Shown: positions 18,613 through 26,771 of the stretch, piece by piece
How positions within the stretch are numbered: the stretch's first letter is position 1
How the letters are laid out: each line of letters opens with the position of its first letter
NCBI RefSeq assembly: GCF_017309585.1
Contig: NZ_CP071321.1
Coordinates: forward strand, 2,108,001 to 2,172,000
DNA: 64,000 nucleotides
Source: Nitrogeniibacter aestuarii
Lineage (GTDB): Bacteria; Pseudomonadota; Gammaproteobacteria; Burkholderiales; Rhodocyclaceae
Direction: 5' to 3'
Notes under the pieces: generated by a model
What the model was told of the DNA's origin: nothing
The model's input: only the letters and a program-made list of their open reading frames with translations
Databases searched by the model: none
Position numbers and translations under genes: made by a program

Positions 18613-19839
18613 TCAGTCGGCGCGGTGTTTTTCGAGAAAGGTGCGCAACTGCGGGTAGATCTGCTCGCGCCAGCGGCGTCCGCTGAAGATGCCATAGTGG
18701 CCGACCTTCGGGACCAGCAGGTTGTGGTGGCGCTCGGCAGGAATGCCGCTGCAGAGCTCATGCACCGCGGTGGTCTGGCCCGGTGAGCAGATGTCGTCGA
18801 GTTCGCCTTCGATACTCATCAGCGCTGTTCCGGTGATGGCAGCGGGCCTGACTCGTTCGCAATGGACCATGAGTTCGCCGTCGGGCAACTTGTGATGCAG
18901 GAACACGTTGTCGAGCGTTTCGAGATAGAAGGCGGCGTCCAGGTCCATCACGGCGTTGTATTCGTCGTAGAACTTGCGATGCGCCTCAGCCGAGTCGTCG
19001 TCACCTTCGATCAGGTGGTTGTAGAAATCACGGTGGGCCTGAAGATGGCGGTCAGGATTCATGGCCACGAAGCCGGAATGCTGCAGAAAGCCCGGATACA
19101 CTCGGCGCATGAAGCCCGGGTACTTCGAGGGCACGCGCGTGATCATGCGGGTCTCGAACCAGCGCAGGGTGTGTGCCTTGGCGAAGTCGTTGACTGCCGT
19201 TGGACTCACGCGCGTGTCGATCGGGCCGCCCATGAGCACCATGGATGCGGGGGCGACGTTCTCCTCGTTCTGCGCCATGAGGGAGATGGCTGCCAGCACC
19301 GGTACCGTTGGTTGACACACTGCCACCACGTTGATGCCGCGGCCCAGGTATCGGATGAAGTCCTGAACGTGGGTGACGTAGTCGTCGAAATGAAAAGCGC
19401 CTTGTGCCATGGACACCAGGCGCGGGTCGATCCAGTCGGTCACATAGACTTCGAAATCTTCCACCAGCTTGCGCACCGTGTCTCGCAGCAAGGTGGCGTG
19501 ATGCCCCGACATCGGGGCCACCAGCAATACTTTCTGCGCCTGCTCCGGCAATCGATCGCGGCGGAAGCGCACCAGATGACAGAAAGGCGTCTCGTAGGCC
19601 TTGACCTCAGACAGCGTATGGGACGTACCATCGACCGTGACCGCATCGATGCCCCAGGCCGGTTTTTCATAGGTGCGAATCGCCCGGGCGAGAAGCTCGG
19701 AGCCTGCCGCAATACGTTCGCTACCGGGCGCGTAGGACAGGGGGCTGAACGGGTTGGCAAAGAGGTTCTGGCTGAGGTTGGCCATGGCACCGATCGGAGC
19801 CATCATGGCTTTCTTCATTTCATGGATGTCGTACATCAT
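18613..19839 (-). CDS. phaZ: Intracellular PHA depolymerase PhaZ
   Basis: A 408-residue alpha/beta hydrolase that mobilises stored polyhydroxybutyrate. It is of the Cupriavidus PhaZ1 type, with a cysteine nucleophile rather than the lipase-box serine: the motif is VVAVCQPTVPV with Cys175. The oxyanion region LLVAPMSGHHATLLRDTV, the TDWIDPR segment and a C-terminal catalytic histidine in VPKVGHYGIFSG are present. There is no signal peptide, as expected for a granule-attached cytosolic enzyme. ATG 19839 is used because GGAG lies about 9 bases upstream and the MMYDIHEMKKA start matches the family; a longer frame reaches 19905. The methylase gene follows immediately. Confidence 0.93.
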   Translation of the reverse strand: MMYDIHEMKKAMMAPIGAMANLSQNLFANPFSPLSYAPGSERIAAGSELLARAIRTYEKPAWGIDAVTVDGTSHTLSEVKAYETPFCHLVRFRRDRLPEQAQKVLLVAPMSGHHATLLRDTVRKLVEDFEVYVTDWIDPRLVSMAQGAFHFDDYVTHVQDFIRYLGRGINVVAVCQPTVPVLAAISLMAQNEENVAPASMVLMGGPIDTRVSPTAVNDFAKAHTLRWFETRMITRVPSKYPGFMRRVYPGFLQHSGFVAMNPDRHLQAHRDFYNHLIEGDDDSAEAHRKFYDEYNAVMDLDAAFYLETLDNVFLHHKLPDGELMVHCERVRPAAITGTALMSIEGELDDICSPGQTTAVHELCSGIPAERHHNLLVPKVGHYGIFSGRRWREQIYPQLRTFLEKHRAD

Positions 19840-19984
19840 GAGGTGTTTCTCCGTGGGGTGTTGCTGGGCAGGACCTGATACAGTGCCCTGTACGGGAGCC
19901 ACCATCTTCTGGCGTCGTTACCTGTGACCGCCGGGTTCTGGTTCCGTTCGGTAGCGTATGGTGTTCTCACACGCAGGGTAAACG

Positions 19985-20010
19985 AAAAAACGCGGCTTGC
20001 GCCGCGTTTT
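19985..20010 (-). terminator. Terminator of the cold-shock gene
   Basis: A 6-bp stem (CGCGGC/GCCGCG, loop TTGC) has A6 on its left flank and T4 on its right, giving a T tract on the minus strand 20-45 bases after the cspA-like stop codon. Confidence 0.88.
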
Positions 20011-20029
20011 AAATTGAATCCGGTGCTTT

Positions 20030-20239
20030 TTACAGCGGGCGGATCGCAGCAGCCTGCAGACCCTTGGGGCCGTTGCGGACTTCAAATTCCACGCGCTGGT
20101 TTTCGGCGAGGGAGCGGAATCCCTTGCCCTGGATCTCACTGAAATGGGCGAACAGATCGTCGCCACCCTCGTCAGGCGTAATAAAGCCGAAGCCTTTGGA
20201 GTCGTTGAACCATTTCACGGTGCCAGTTTGAGTGCTCAT
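20030..20239 (-). CDS. CspA-family cold-shock RNA chaperone
   Basis: A 69-residue single cold-shock domain that binds single-stranded RNA and melts secondary structure. RNP1 is KGFGFI and RNP2 is LFAHF, both intact, and the GTVKWFNDSKGFG opening is canonical. The length is normal. About 270 bases of non-coding sequence lie upstream before the divergent rbgA gene, room for the long leader typical of cold-induced csp genes, but I cannot assign a cold-box from sequence alone. Confidence 0.97.
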   Translation of the reverse strand: MSTQTGTVKWFNDSKGFGFITPDEGGDDLFAHFSEIQGKGFRSLAENQRVEFEVRNGPKGLQAAAIRPL

Positions 20240-20511
20240 CTATGGTGTTCCATTCAATTACAAAGTACTGGGCGATTGCCCGCCTGCGAGTAGCATGAAG
20301 AATCGTGACAGGGAGTTTTCAAACGGGGCGGCTATTGCTGACACCGCAAGGAAGACACCACAAGACCAATGCTTGATGCGACTGCCCCGAAAAGATACAC
20401 CTTTTTCGGCGCCTGTCCACCGCTTTTTCCAGTATGCGAATGTCACATTTTCGCCTCAAACGCATGTGGTGGGATAATCGCCCGCTGTAACTCTCTGATG
20501 GAACATTTGCA

Positions 20512-21432
20512 ATGACGATCCAGTGGTTTCCGGGGCACATGAATTCGGCGCGCCGCAAGGCGGCCGAAACCATGGCCAAGATCGATGTGGTCATCGAGGT
20601 CGTCGACGCGCGTCTGCCAGCTGCGAGCAGCAATCCCATGATCGAGGAGTTGCGCAAGGCCCGCCAGCGGCCGTGCCTCAAGGTGTTGAACAAATCGGAT
20701 CTGGCGGACCCCGACGCCACCCAGGCATGGCTTGACCACTTCAATGCACAGCCCGGCCTCAAGGCTGTTGCCAATTGTTGCAAGAAGCCGAATGAGGTGG
20801 CCCGCATCCCGCGACTGTGTCAGCAGCTGGCGCCACATCGTAACGACGGTACCAAGCCGCTGCGCATGTTGATCATGGGCATTCCCAACGTCGGCAAATC
20901 CACGCTCATGAATGCGCTGGGCAAGCGCAAAGTCGCCAAGGTAGGCGACGAACCTGCCGTGACGAAACAGCAGCAGCGGCTGGACCTGAGTCCGACCATG
21001 ACGCTGACCGATACGCCGGGACTGTTGTGGCCGAAGATCGAATACGACCTGGATGGATTCATGCTGGCGGCGAGTCATGCCGTGGGTGTCAATGCCGTCT
21101 CGGAAGAGGAGGTCGCATACGAGCTCGGTGACCTGCTCCTGGCCCGGTACCCGGATCGCCTCAAAGTGCGCTACAAGCTCGCCACAACGGAGGTGGACGG
21201 GGTGGAACTGGTAGAGACCATCGGGCGCAAGCGCGGCTGTGTCGGTAAAGGGGGTGTTCTGGACGTCGAAAAGGCAGCGCTGATTCTGCTGGGGGAGTAT
21301 CGCAGCGGCGCGCTTGGCCAGGTCAGCCTGGAAACGCCGGACACGCGCGCGGCCATGATCGCCGCTGCGGATGAGGCCCGTCGCGTCGAGGCGGCCGCAA
21401 GACTGGCAGGGCTGGAGCAGGACGATGCTTGA
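20512..21432 (+). CDS. rbgA: Ribosome biogenesis GTPase YlqF/RbgA
   Basis: A 306-residue circularly permuted GTPase needed for late assembly of the 50S subunit. The G motifs occur in the permuted order: G4 NKSD (60-63) comes before G1 GIPNVGKST (123-131) and G3 DTPG (167-170). The N-terminal WFPGHM motif is also diagnostic. A C-terminal domain of about 100 residues follows. The last codons overlap the folP start by 8 bases, so the two genes are translationally coupled. This rbgA-folP-glmM arrangement replaces the common ftsH-folP-glmM order. Confidence 0.95.
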   Translation: MTIQWFPGHMNSARRKAAETMAKIDVVIEVVDARLPAASSNPMIEELRKARQRPCLKVLNKSDLADPDATQAWLDHFNAQPGLKAVANCCKKPNEVARIPRLCQQLAPHRNDGTKPLRMLIMGIPNVGKSTLMNALGKRKVAKVGDEPAVTKQQQRLDLSPTMTLTDTPGLLWPKIEYDLDGFMLAASHAVGVNAVSEEEVAYELGDLLLARYPDRLKVRYKLATTEVDGVELVETIGRKRGCVGKGGVLDVEKAALILLGEYRSGALGQVSLETPDTRAAMIAAADEARRVEAAARLAGLEQDDA

Positions 21433-22252
21433 AACCCTGAGCTGTGGCCGCTTCCGTTTTGACAACGCCACCCCGCGCATCATGGCAATTCTGAATGTGA
21501 CCCCGGATTCCTTTTCCGGCGATGGCATGCTCAAGGCGCGCGATGAGATCCGGCGAAGTGCTGAACGTGCAGTGGCCGCCGGCGCGGCCATGCTCGATGT
21601 GGGTGGAGAATCTTCCCGCCCGGGTGCAGAGCCTGTCTCCGAGGCCGAAGAACTCGATCGGGTCATCCCGGTCGTCGAGGCGCTCGCTGGCGGACGCGTG
21701 CCCGTCTCGGTCGATACCGTGAAGCCGGTGGTCATGCGTGAGGCCCTGCGCGCTGGCGCATCCATGATCAACGATATCAACGCGTTGCGCGCCGACGGGG
21801 CGGTCGAGGCGGTCGCGGCGTCGGACGCGGGGCTGTGCCTGATGCACATGCAGGGCGAGCCGCGCACCATGCAGCATGCGCCGCAGTACGACGACGTCAC
21901 CCGGGACGTGCTGAGCATGCTCGATGGCCGGGTGGCCGAGGTCGAGCGTTCGGGTGTTGTGCCGGAGCGCATTTTGCTCGACCCCGGCTTCGGGTTTGGC
22001 AAGACACTTGAGCAGAATCTGTCCTTGTTCCGTTCGCTGCCGATGTTATGTGCCAAGTACCCCGTGCTGGTGGGCGTTTCTCGCAAGAGCATGATCGGGG
22101 CGATTACCGGGCAACCCGTCGATCGCAGGGTGGTCGCAAGTGCCGTGGCGGCCGCACTGGCAGTTCAGCTCGGCGCCAGCTGGGTGCGGGTGCACGATGT
22201 TGAGGAAACGCGAGATGCGCTTGCCATGCTGGCGGCAGTCAAAAGCGCATGA
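21425..22252 (+). CDS. folP: Dihydropteroate synthase
   Basis: FolP condenses p-aminobenzoate with dihydropterin pyrophosphate in folate synthesis and is the target of sulfonamides. The 275-residue TIM barrel has the signature ILNVTPDSFSGDG, the DVGGESSRPGA motif and the C-terminal GVSRKSMIGAI and WVRVHDV segments. ATG 21425 is chosen because it gives the standard N-terminus; the frame extends upstream into rbgA, but that part is rbgA sequence in another frame. It overlaps rbgA by 8 bases and is followed after 88 bases by glmM. Confidence 0.97.
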   Translation: MLETLSCGRFRFDNATPRIMAILNVTPDSFSGDGMLKARDEIRRSAERAVAAGAAMLDVGGESSRPGAEPVSEAEELDRVIPVVEALAGGRVPVSVDTVKPVVMREALRAGASMINDINALRADGAVEAVAASDAGLCLMHMQGEPRTMQHAPQYDDVTRDVLSMLDGRVAEVERSGVVPERILLDPGFGFGKTLEQNLSLFRSLPMLCAKYPVLVGVSRKSMIGAITGQPVDRRVVASAVAAALAVQLGASWVRVHDVEETRDALAMLAAVKSA

Positions 22253-22340
22253 AGTGTGCGCCTCGGCACACCGTGATACGGGGAGGGCGGCGATAATTCC
22301 GTCGTGATTTTTCCAGACAATCAAGAATGAGATAACGGAA

Positions 22341-23702
22341 ATGAGTAGAAAGTATTTCGGCACCGACGGTGTTCGAGGCAAGGTCGGTGACGCGCCCATC
22401 ACGCCGGAATTCGTCATGCGCCTGGGTTATGCGGCAGGCGTGACACTGGTCGGACGGGAAAAGATGCCCGCGGGTGAAAGGCCTGCCGTGTTGATTGGCA
22501 AGGACACGCGCATTTCCGGTTACATGCTTGAGGCGGCGCTCGAAGCCGGATTTGCTGCAGCCGGGGTGGATGTCATGCTTGCCGGGCCTGTGCCGACGCC
22601 CGCGGTGGCCTACCTGACTCGCGCGCTGCGTCTGCAGGCGGGTGTGGTGCTCTCGGCCTCGCACAACCCGTACTACGATAACGGGATCAAGTTCTTTTCG
22701 GCCCGTGGCACCAAGCTGCCCGACGCGGTCGAGCTCGAGATCGAAAAACACCTGGATGAGCCCATGGGCTGTGCGCCGTCCGACAAACTGGGCAAAGCAC
22801 GACGGGTTGAAGATGCGGCAGGGCGCTATATCGAGTTCTGCAAAAGCAGCTTTCCGAACGAACTCGACCTGCGTGGTCTCAAGATCGTCGTCGATTGCTC
22901 GCACGGTGCGGCCTATCACATTGCCCCGGCCGTTTTTCATGAACTTGGTGCCGAGGTCGTGGCGGTGGGTGCCAAGCCCAATGGTTTGAACATCAATGAG
23001 GGTGTGGGCGCGACGCACCCGGAGAATCTTCGTGCGGCAGTGCTCGCCGAGCAGGCGGATATCGGTATTGCTCTCGATGGCGATGGCGACCGACTGATGA
23101 TGGCGGATGCCGCCGGCGAAATCTACGATGGCGACAAGCTCATCTATGTCATCGCGACCGCCATGCAGATTCAGGGCTGTCTGGATGGTGTGGTCGGGAC
23201 GCTCATGAGCAATCTGGGTTTCGAACACGCGATCGGACGTCTCGGAGTGCCGTTCGCCCGTGCCAAGGTGGGTGATCGCTACGTGCTAGAACTCATGCAC
23301 GAGAAGGGCTGGCGCGTCGGTGGTGAAAATTCCGGCCACATCATCTGCCTCGACTGGCACACGACGGGCGACGGCATTGTTTCTGCATTGCAGGTTCTCG
23401 CTTCCTTGAGGCGGCGCAATGTGACCCTGGCCCAAGCGTGTGAAGATCTGACGTTCTATCCCCAGCGACTGATCAATGTTCGCATTGAGCGCGGTTTCGA
23501 CTGGGCGGCTGATCGCTCGATCTCTGACGCCTGTCGTCGTGTCGAGGCGGAATTGGGTGAGCGGGGCCGGGTGCTGTTGCGCCCTTCAGGCACCGAGCCA
23601 CTGCTGCGTGTCATGGTCGAGGGGCAGGACGGCGACGAGGTCGAGCGGCACGCCAATGGACTCGCAGACGCTGTGCGTGCTGCGGTCGGAGAGATTCACT
23701 GA
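22341..23702 (+). CDS. glmM: Phosphoglucosamine mutase
   Basis: GlmM converts glucosamine-6-phosphate to glucosamine-1-phosphate for UDP-GlcNAc, peptidoglycan and LPS synthesis. The 453-residue protein begins KYFGTDGVRG, has the phosphoserine loop SASHNP with Ser107 as the catalytic residue, the metal-binding DGDGDR motif, the sugar-specificity loop GGENSGHI and the phosphate-binding RPSGTEPLLRVM near the C-terminus. All key residues are intact. Downstream, 146 bases separate it from tpiA, which seems to have its own promoter. Confidence 0.98.
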   Translation: MSRKYFGTDGVRGKVGDAPITPEFVMRLGYAAGVTLVGREKMPAGERPAVLIGKDTRISGYMLEAALEAGFAAAGVDVMLAGPVPTPAVAYLTRALRLQAGVVLSASHNPYYDNGIKFFSARGTKLPDAVELEIEKHLDEPMGCAPSDKLGKARRVEDAAGRYIEFCKSSFPNELDLRGLKIVVDCSHGAAYHIAPAVFHELGAEVVAVGAKPNGLNINEGVGATHPENLRAAVLAEQADIGIALDGDGDRLMMADAAGEIYDGDKLIYVIATAMQIQGCLDGVVGTLMSNLGFEHAIGRLGVPFARAKVGDRYVLELMHEKGWRVGGENSGHIICLDWHTTGDGIVSALQVLASLRRRNVTLAQACEDLTFYPQRLINVRIERGFDWAADRSISDACRRVEAELGERGRVLLRPSGTEPLLRVMVEGQDGDEVERHANGLADAVRAAVGEIH

Positions 23703-23794
23703 ACCGGTAAAGCGAACGTCCTGCGCCGGCTCGGTGGCTGGCGCCGGTCGCGTTTGCTGTTCGGCCTTGGTCCGCGCCGGACGGCGATGTCTGT

Positions 23795-23823
23795 TTGCTG
23801 CTCGCGTCAGTCGGCGTTAGAAT
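23795..23823 (+). promoter_or_regulatory. Probable sigma-70 promoter of tpiA
   Basis: TTGCTG (-35, 23795-23800) and TAGAAT (-10, 23818-23823) are separated by exactly 17 bases and lie 25 bases upstream of the tpiA start. The match is moderate, with 4/6 and 5/6 bases. Confidence 0.55.
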
Positions 23824-23848
23824 CGACCGATTTTTCGCGGGCAAATTC

Positions 23849-24598
23849 ATGAGCAAGCCGGATAAACTCGTCGTTGGTAACTGGAAGATGAACGGTCGTC
23901 GTGACATGGCTGTGGCCCTGTCATCCGCCGTCGCCGGCCAATTGCCTTCCGGGATGGAAGCTGCGGTTTGTGTCCCGTTTCCGTTTCTTGGTCTCGTCGG
24001 CGAGGCTGTGGCTGCCAGTGCGCTGGCGCTCGGTGCACAGGACGTTTCTGACCAGGAAGAGGGCGCATTTACCGGCGAAGTCAGTGCCGGAATGCTCTCC
24101 GAATTTGGTTGTCGATTCGTCATCGTGGGGCACTCCGAACGGCGTGCCCGTCAGGCGGAAACCAGTGTGCTGGTGGCCGAAAAGGCGGCCAGGGCGCGTG
24201 CGGCAGGCCTGACGCCGATCGTATGCGTTGGCGAAACGCGCGACGAGCGGGAAAGCGGCCAGACGCTGTCCGTGATTGAAGCTCAGTTGGCACCGGTGCT
24301 GGCACTTGGTGGCGAGGCTGTCGGTTCGATGGTGATTGCCTATGAGCCGGTCTGGGCGATCGGTACCGGACTGTCGGCCAGTGTTGAGCAAGCGGTTGAA
24401 GTTCACCAGGCAATTCGTGCCGCGGTGGCAGGTTTGATCGGAGATCGGGCAGGTGATGTTCGCATTCTCTATGGGGGAAGCGTCAAGCCTGAAACCGCTG
24501 CAGAGCTGTTCTCGGCGCCGGATATCGACGGTGGGTTGATCGGTGGCGCCTCTCTGAAAGCGGAAGACTTCCTGGCCATTTGCCAGGCGGCTGTTTGA
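23849..24598 (+). CDS. tpiA: Triosephosphate isomerase
   Basis: TpiA interconverts dihydroxyacetone phosphate and glyceraldehyde-3-phosphate in glycolysis and gluconeogenesis. The 249-residue TIM barrel has catalytic Lys13 in VGNWKMNG, His95 in IVGHSERR, Glu166 in AYEPVWAIGTG and the C-terminal phosphate loop ILYGGSVKPE and GGLIGGASL. The start at 23849 gives the standard MSKPDKLVVGNWKMNG; the frame is open further upstream but that part would overlap the promoter. secG follows after 36 bases. Confidence 0.98.
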   Translation: MSKPDKLVVGNWKMNGRRDMAVALSSAVAGQLPSGMEAAVCVPFPFLGLVGEAVAASALALGAQDVSDQEEGAFTGEVSAGMLSEFGCRFVIVGHSERRARQAETSVLVAEKAARARAAGLTPIVCVGETRDERESGQTLSVIEAQLAPVLALGGEAVGSMVIAYEPVWAIGTGLSASVEQAVEVHQAIRAAVAGLIGDRAGDVRILYGGSVKPETAAELFSAPDIDGGLIGGASLKAEDFLAICQAAV

Positions 24599-24634
24599 TT
24601 TATTTGAATACTTGATTCGGGAATATCACAAAAC

Positions 24635-24997
24635 ATGGGCGGTTATCTTTTTTCCATCGTGTTGACAGTGCACGTGCTGGTGGGTCTTGGTGTGATCGGG
24701 CTCGTCTTGTTGCAACACGGCAAAGGGGCCGATGCAGGCGCTGCGTTCGGCAGTGGTGCATCGGGTAGCCTCTTTGGTGCATCGGGTTCGTCGAACTTCA
24801 TGAGCCGCACCACGGGGGTGCTTGCGACGGTTTTCTTCATCACCAGCCTGAGCCTTGCTTACCTTGGTAGCCGCGAAGTTTCCGCGCCCGTCAACATCAT
24901 GGAGCAGGGCGTTCCGGCGGCTCAGGATGCAATTCCGACGCCGGCTCAAGTGCCGGCTCAGCAGGGTGAATCCAAAGCGGATAACATTCCCAAATAA
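24635..24997 (+). CDS. secG: Preprotein translocase subunit SecG
   Basis: SecG is the small membrane subunit of the SecYEG channel and assists SecA cycling. The 120-residue protein has two membrane helices (about 3-25 and 54-76) linked by the conserved LLQHGKGADAGAAFG and SGSLFGASGSSNFMSR loop, then a Pro/Gln/Ala-rich cytoplasmic tail. It is followed by tRNA-Leu(GAG), the same neighbour as in Escherichia coli (secG-leuU). A distinct SecA-like gene occurs 31 kb downstream in this window. Confidence 0.96.
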   Translation: MGGYLFSIVLTVHVLVGLGVIGLVLLQHGKGADAGAAFGSGASGSLFGASGSSNFMSRTTGVLATVFFITSLSLAYLGSREVSAPVNIMEQGVPAAQDAIPTPAQVPAQQGESKADNIPK

Positions 24998-25010
24998 GGT
25001 GCAAAAGAGT

Positions 25011-25038
25011 TTGCGCGGCGCGTCAGAACGCGTATAAT
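25011..25038 (+). promoter_or_regulatory. Sigma-70 promoter of tRNA-Leu
   Basis: TTGCGC (-35, 25011-25016), a 16-bp spacer and a perfect TATAAT (-10, 25033-25038) lie 60 bases before the tRNA. The tRNA can therefore be expressed independently of tpiA-secG. Confidence 0.7.
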
Positions 25039-25097
25039 TCGCACCGCTGTAACGCAAGGCGTGCAGCGCAATAAAAAGCAGTTAAGAGCAGCAAAAA

Positions 25098-25183
25098 GCC
25101 GACGTGGTGGAATTGGTAGACACGCTATCTTGAGGGGGTAGTGACCATCGGTCGTGTGAGTTCGAGTCTCACCGTCGGCACCA
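25098..25183 (+). tRNA. leuU: tRNA-Leu (anticodon GAG)
   Basis: The 86-base gene folds as a class II tRNA with a long variable arm. The acceptor stem GCCGACG pairs with CGTCGGC, the anticodon stem CTATC pairs with GGTAG (one T-G pair), the seven-base loop holds GAG at 25132-25134, and the T loop is GTTCGAGTC. The 3' CCA is encoded. It reads CUC and CUU leucine codons. Confidence 0.97.
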
Positions 25184-25192
25184 GAATTCCAG

Positions 25193-25214
25193 CGCCCGCG
25201 AAAGCGGGCGTTTC
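25193..25214 (+). terminator. Hairpin between tRNA-Leu and nuoA, probable weak terminator
   Basis: A 7-bp GC stem (CGCCCGC/GCGGGCG) with a GAAA loop is followed by only TTT then CC. It may trim or partly terminate tRNA transcripts and let some transcription continue into nuoA 36 bases further on. Confidence 0.55.
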
Positions 25215-25249
25215 CTTGCAGTAGAACCCAGGTAAACAGCGGGCATCAT

Positions 25250-25624
25250 ATGCTTGAAAATTACTTCCCCGTTCTTGTCTTCATCCTGGTGGGTCTGGCG
25301 TTTGGTGTAGCTCCGATCGTCCTTGGTCGCCTCGTTGCACCGTACCGTCCCGATAGCGAGAAACAGTCGCCGTACGAATGCGGTTTCGAACCCTTCGAAG
25401 ACGCGCGCATGAAGTTCGATGTTCGCTATTACCTGCTGGCCATTCTCTTCATTCTCTTTGACCTCGAAATTGCCTTTCTGTTTCCGTGGGCCACAATTCT
25501 CCGTGAGATCGCGGGTGACGAGGCGCTCCGGCTGTTCGGCTTTTTCGAGATGTTCGTTTTCCTCGGCATTCTTCTGGTGGGTTACATCTGGGTCTGGAAG
25601 AAGGGCGCCCTGGAGTGGGAATGA
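25250..25624 (+). CDS. nuoA: NADH-quinone oxidoreductase subunit A
   Basis: A membrane-arm subunit of proton-pumping complex I, next to the quinone site. The 124-residue protein has three membrane helices and the conserved loop YECGFEPFEDARMKFDVRYY, with the conserved Glu/Cys/Asp residues intact. It is the first gene of a complete 14-gene nuo operon (A-N) in the standard order with separate nuoC and nuoD. The tRNA-Leu hairpin lies immediately upstream; I could not identify a dedicated nuo promoter. Confidence 0.97.
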   Translation: MLENYFPVLVFILVGLAFGVAPIVLGRLVAPYRPDSEKQSPYECGFEPFEDARMKFDVRYYLLAILFILFDLEIAFLFPWATILREIAGDEALRLFGFFEMFVFLGILLVGYIWVWKKGALEWE

Positions 25625-25673
25625 GCGGTCGTGCGATTCGGCCCAATGAACAAAACTTGCGGTAAGGGGTGAC

Positions 25674-26150
25674 ATGAGTATCGAAGGCGTCTTCAAGGAA
25701 GGATTTGTCACCACGTCGCTGGATACGCTGATCAACTGGACGCGTACCGGCTCGATGTGGCCGATGACCTTTGGCTTGGCCTGTTGCGCGGTTGAAATGA
25801 TTCACGCCGGTTGTTCGCGATATGACCTCGATCGCTTTGGTGTGGTGTTCCGTCCAAGTCCGCGTCAGTCGGACGTGATGATCGTGGCGGGTACGTTGTG
25901 CAACAAGATGGCGCCCGCGCTGCGCAAGGTTTATGACCAGATGACCGAGCCGCGCTGGGTCATTTCCATGGGCTCCTGTGCCAACGGTGGGGGCTACTAT
26001 CACTATTCCTACTCGGTGGTGCGTGGCTGTGATCGCGTGGTGCCGGTTGATGTCTATGTGCCGGGGTGTCCGCCGACTGCGGAGGCGCTGCTGTACGGCA
26101 TCATCCAGCTGCAACGCAAGATCCGTCGTACCAACACGATCGCGCGCTGA
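25674..26150 (+). CDS. nuoB: NADH-quinone oxidoreductase subunit B
   Basis: NuoB carries cluster N2, the last [4Fe-4S] centre before quinone. The 158-residue protein has all four ligands: the tandem cysteines in LACCAVEM, the cysteine in MGSCANGGG and the one in VPGCPP. A purine-rich site (AAGGGG) lies before the ATG. It is 49 bases after nuoA and 15 bases before nuoC. Confidence 0.98.
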   Translation: MSIEGVFKEGFVTTSLDTLINWTRTGSMWPMTFGLACCAVEMIHAGCSRYDLDRFGVVFRPSPRQSDVMIVAGTLCNKMAPALRKVYDQMTEPRWVISMGSCANGGGYYHYSYSVVRGCDRVVPVDVYVPGCPPTAEALLYGIIQLQRKIRRTNTIAR

Positions 26151-26165
26151 CCGGGAGCTGACGAG

Positions 26166-26771
26166 ATGAGTGCAAAATCAGAACGTCTCGCCGCGCTGCT
26201 GACCGAATGCTTCGGTGAGCGCGCCCTGTCCGTCGTTGAAGATCGCGACGAAGTCACCCTTGTGGTGGCGGCAGACGATTATCACAACGTGGCTGTCGAA
26301 CTGCGTGACCGCCCGGAGTTCTCGTTTGAGCAGTTGATCGACGCCTCCGGCCTCGATTACTCCACATGGGAAAACAGCGAGTGGGCATCTGAGCGTTTTG
26401 CCGTCTCGAACCACCTGCTGTCCATCACGCATAACTGGCGCGTGCGTCTGCGGGCTTTTGCGCCGGATGACGGTTTCCCGGTGCTCGATTCCCTCTGTGA
26501 TGTCTGGCCCAGTGCCAACTGGTACGAGCGTGAAGTCTTCGATCTTTACGGCATCATGTTCAACAACCATCCGGATTTGCGCCGCATTCTGACCGACTAT
26601 GGTTTTGTTGGTCATCCGTTCCGCAAGGACTTCCCGGTTTCCGGTTTCGTCGAGATGCGTTATGACCCGGAGCAGGGTCGCGTGATCTATCAGCCGGTCA
26701 CCATCGAGCCGCGCGAAAACGCGCCTCGTGTGGTGCGTGAAGAGAACTACGGAGATGTCGGCCATGGCTGA
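26166..26771 (+). CDS. nuoC: NADH-quinone oxidoreductase subunit C
   Basis: A peripheral-arm subunit (the 30-kDa subunit) of complex I that contacts NuoD and NuoB. The 201-residue protein has the signature WYEREVFDLYGIMFNNHPDL and RRILTDYGF with HPFRKDFP, as usual. It is separate from nuoD, unlike the nuoCD fusion of E. coli, and overlaps nuoD by 8 bases. Confidence 0.97.
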   Translation: MSAKSERLAALLTECFGERALSVVEDRDEVTLVVAADDYHNVAVELRDRPEFSFEQLIDASGLDYSTWENSEWASERFAVSNHLLSITHNWRVRLRAFAPDDGFPVLDSLCDVWPSANWYEREVFDLYGIMFNNHPDLRRILTDYGFVGHPFRKDFPVSGFVEMRYDPEQGRVIYQPVTIEPRENAPRVVREENYGDVGHG

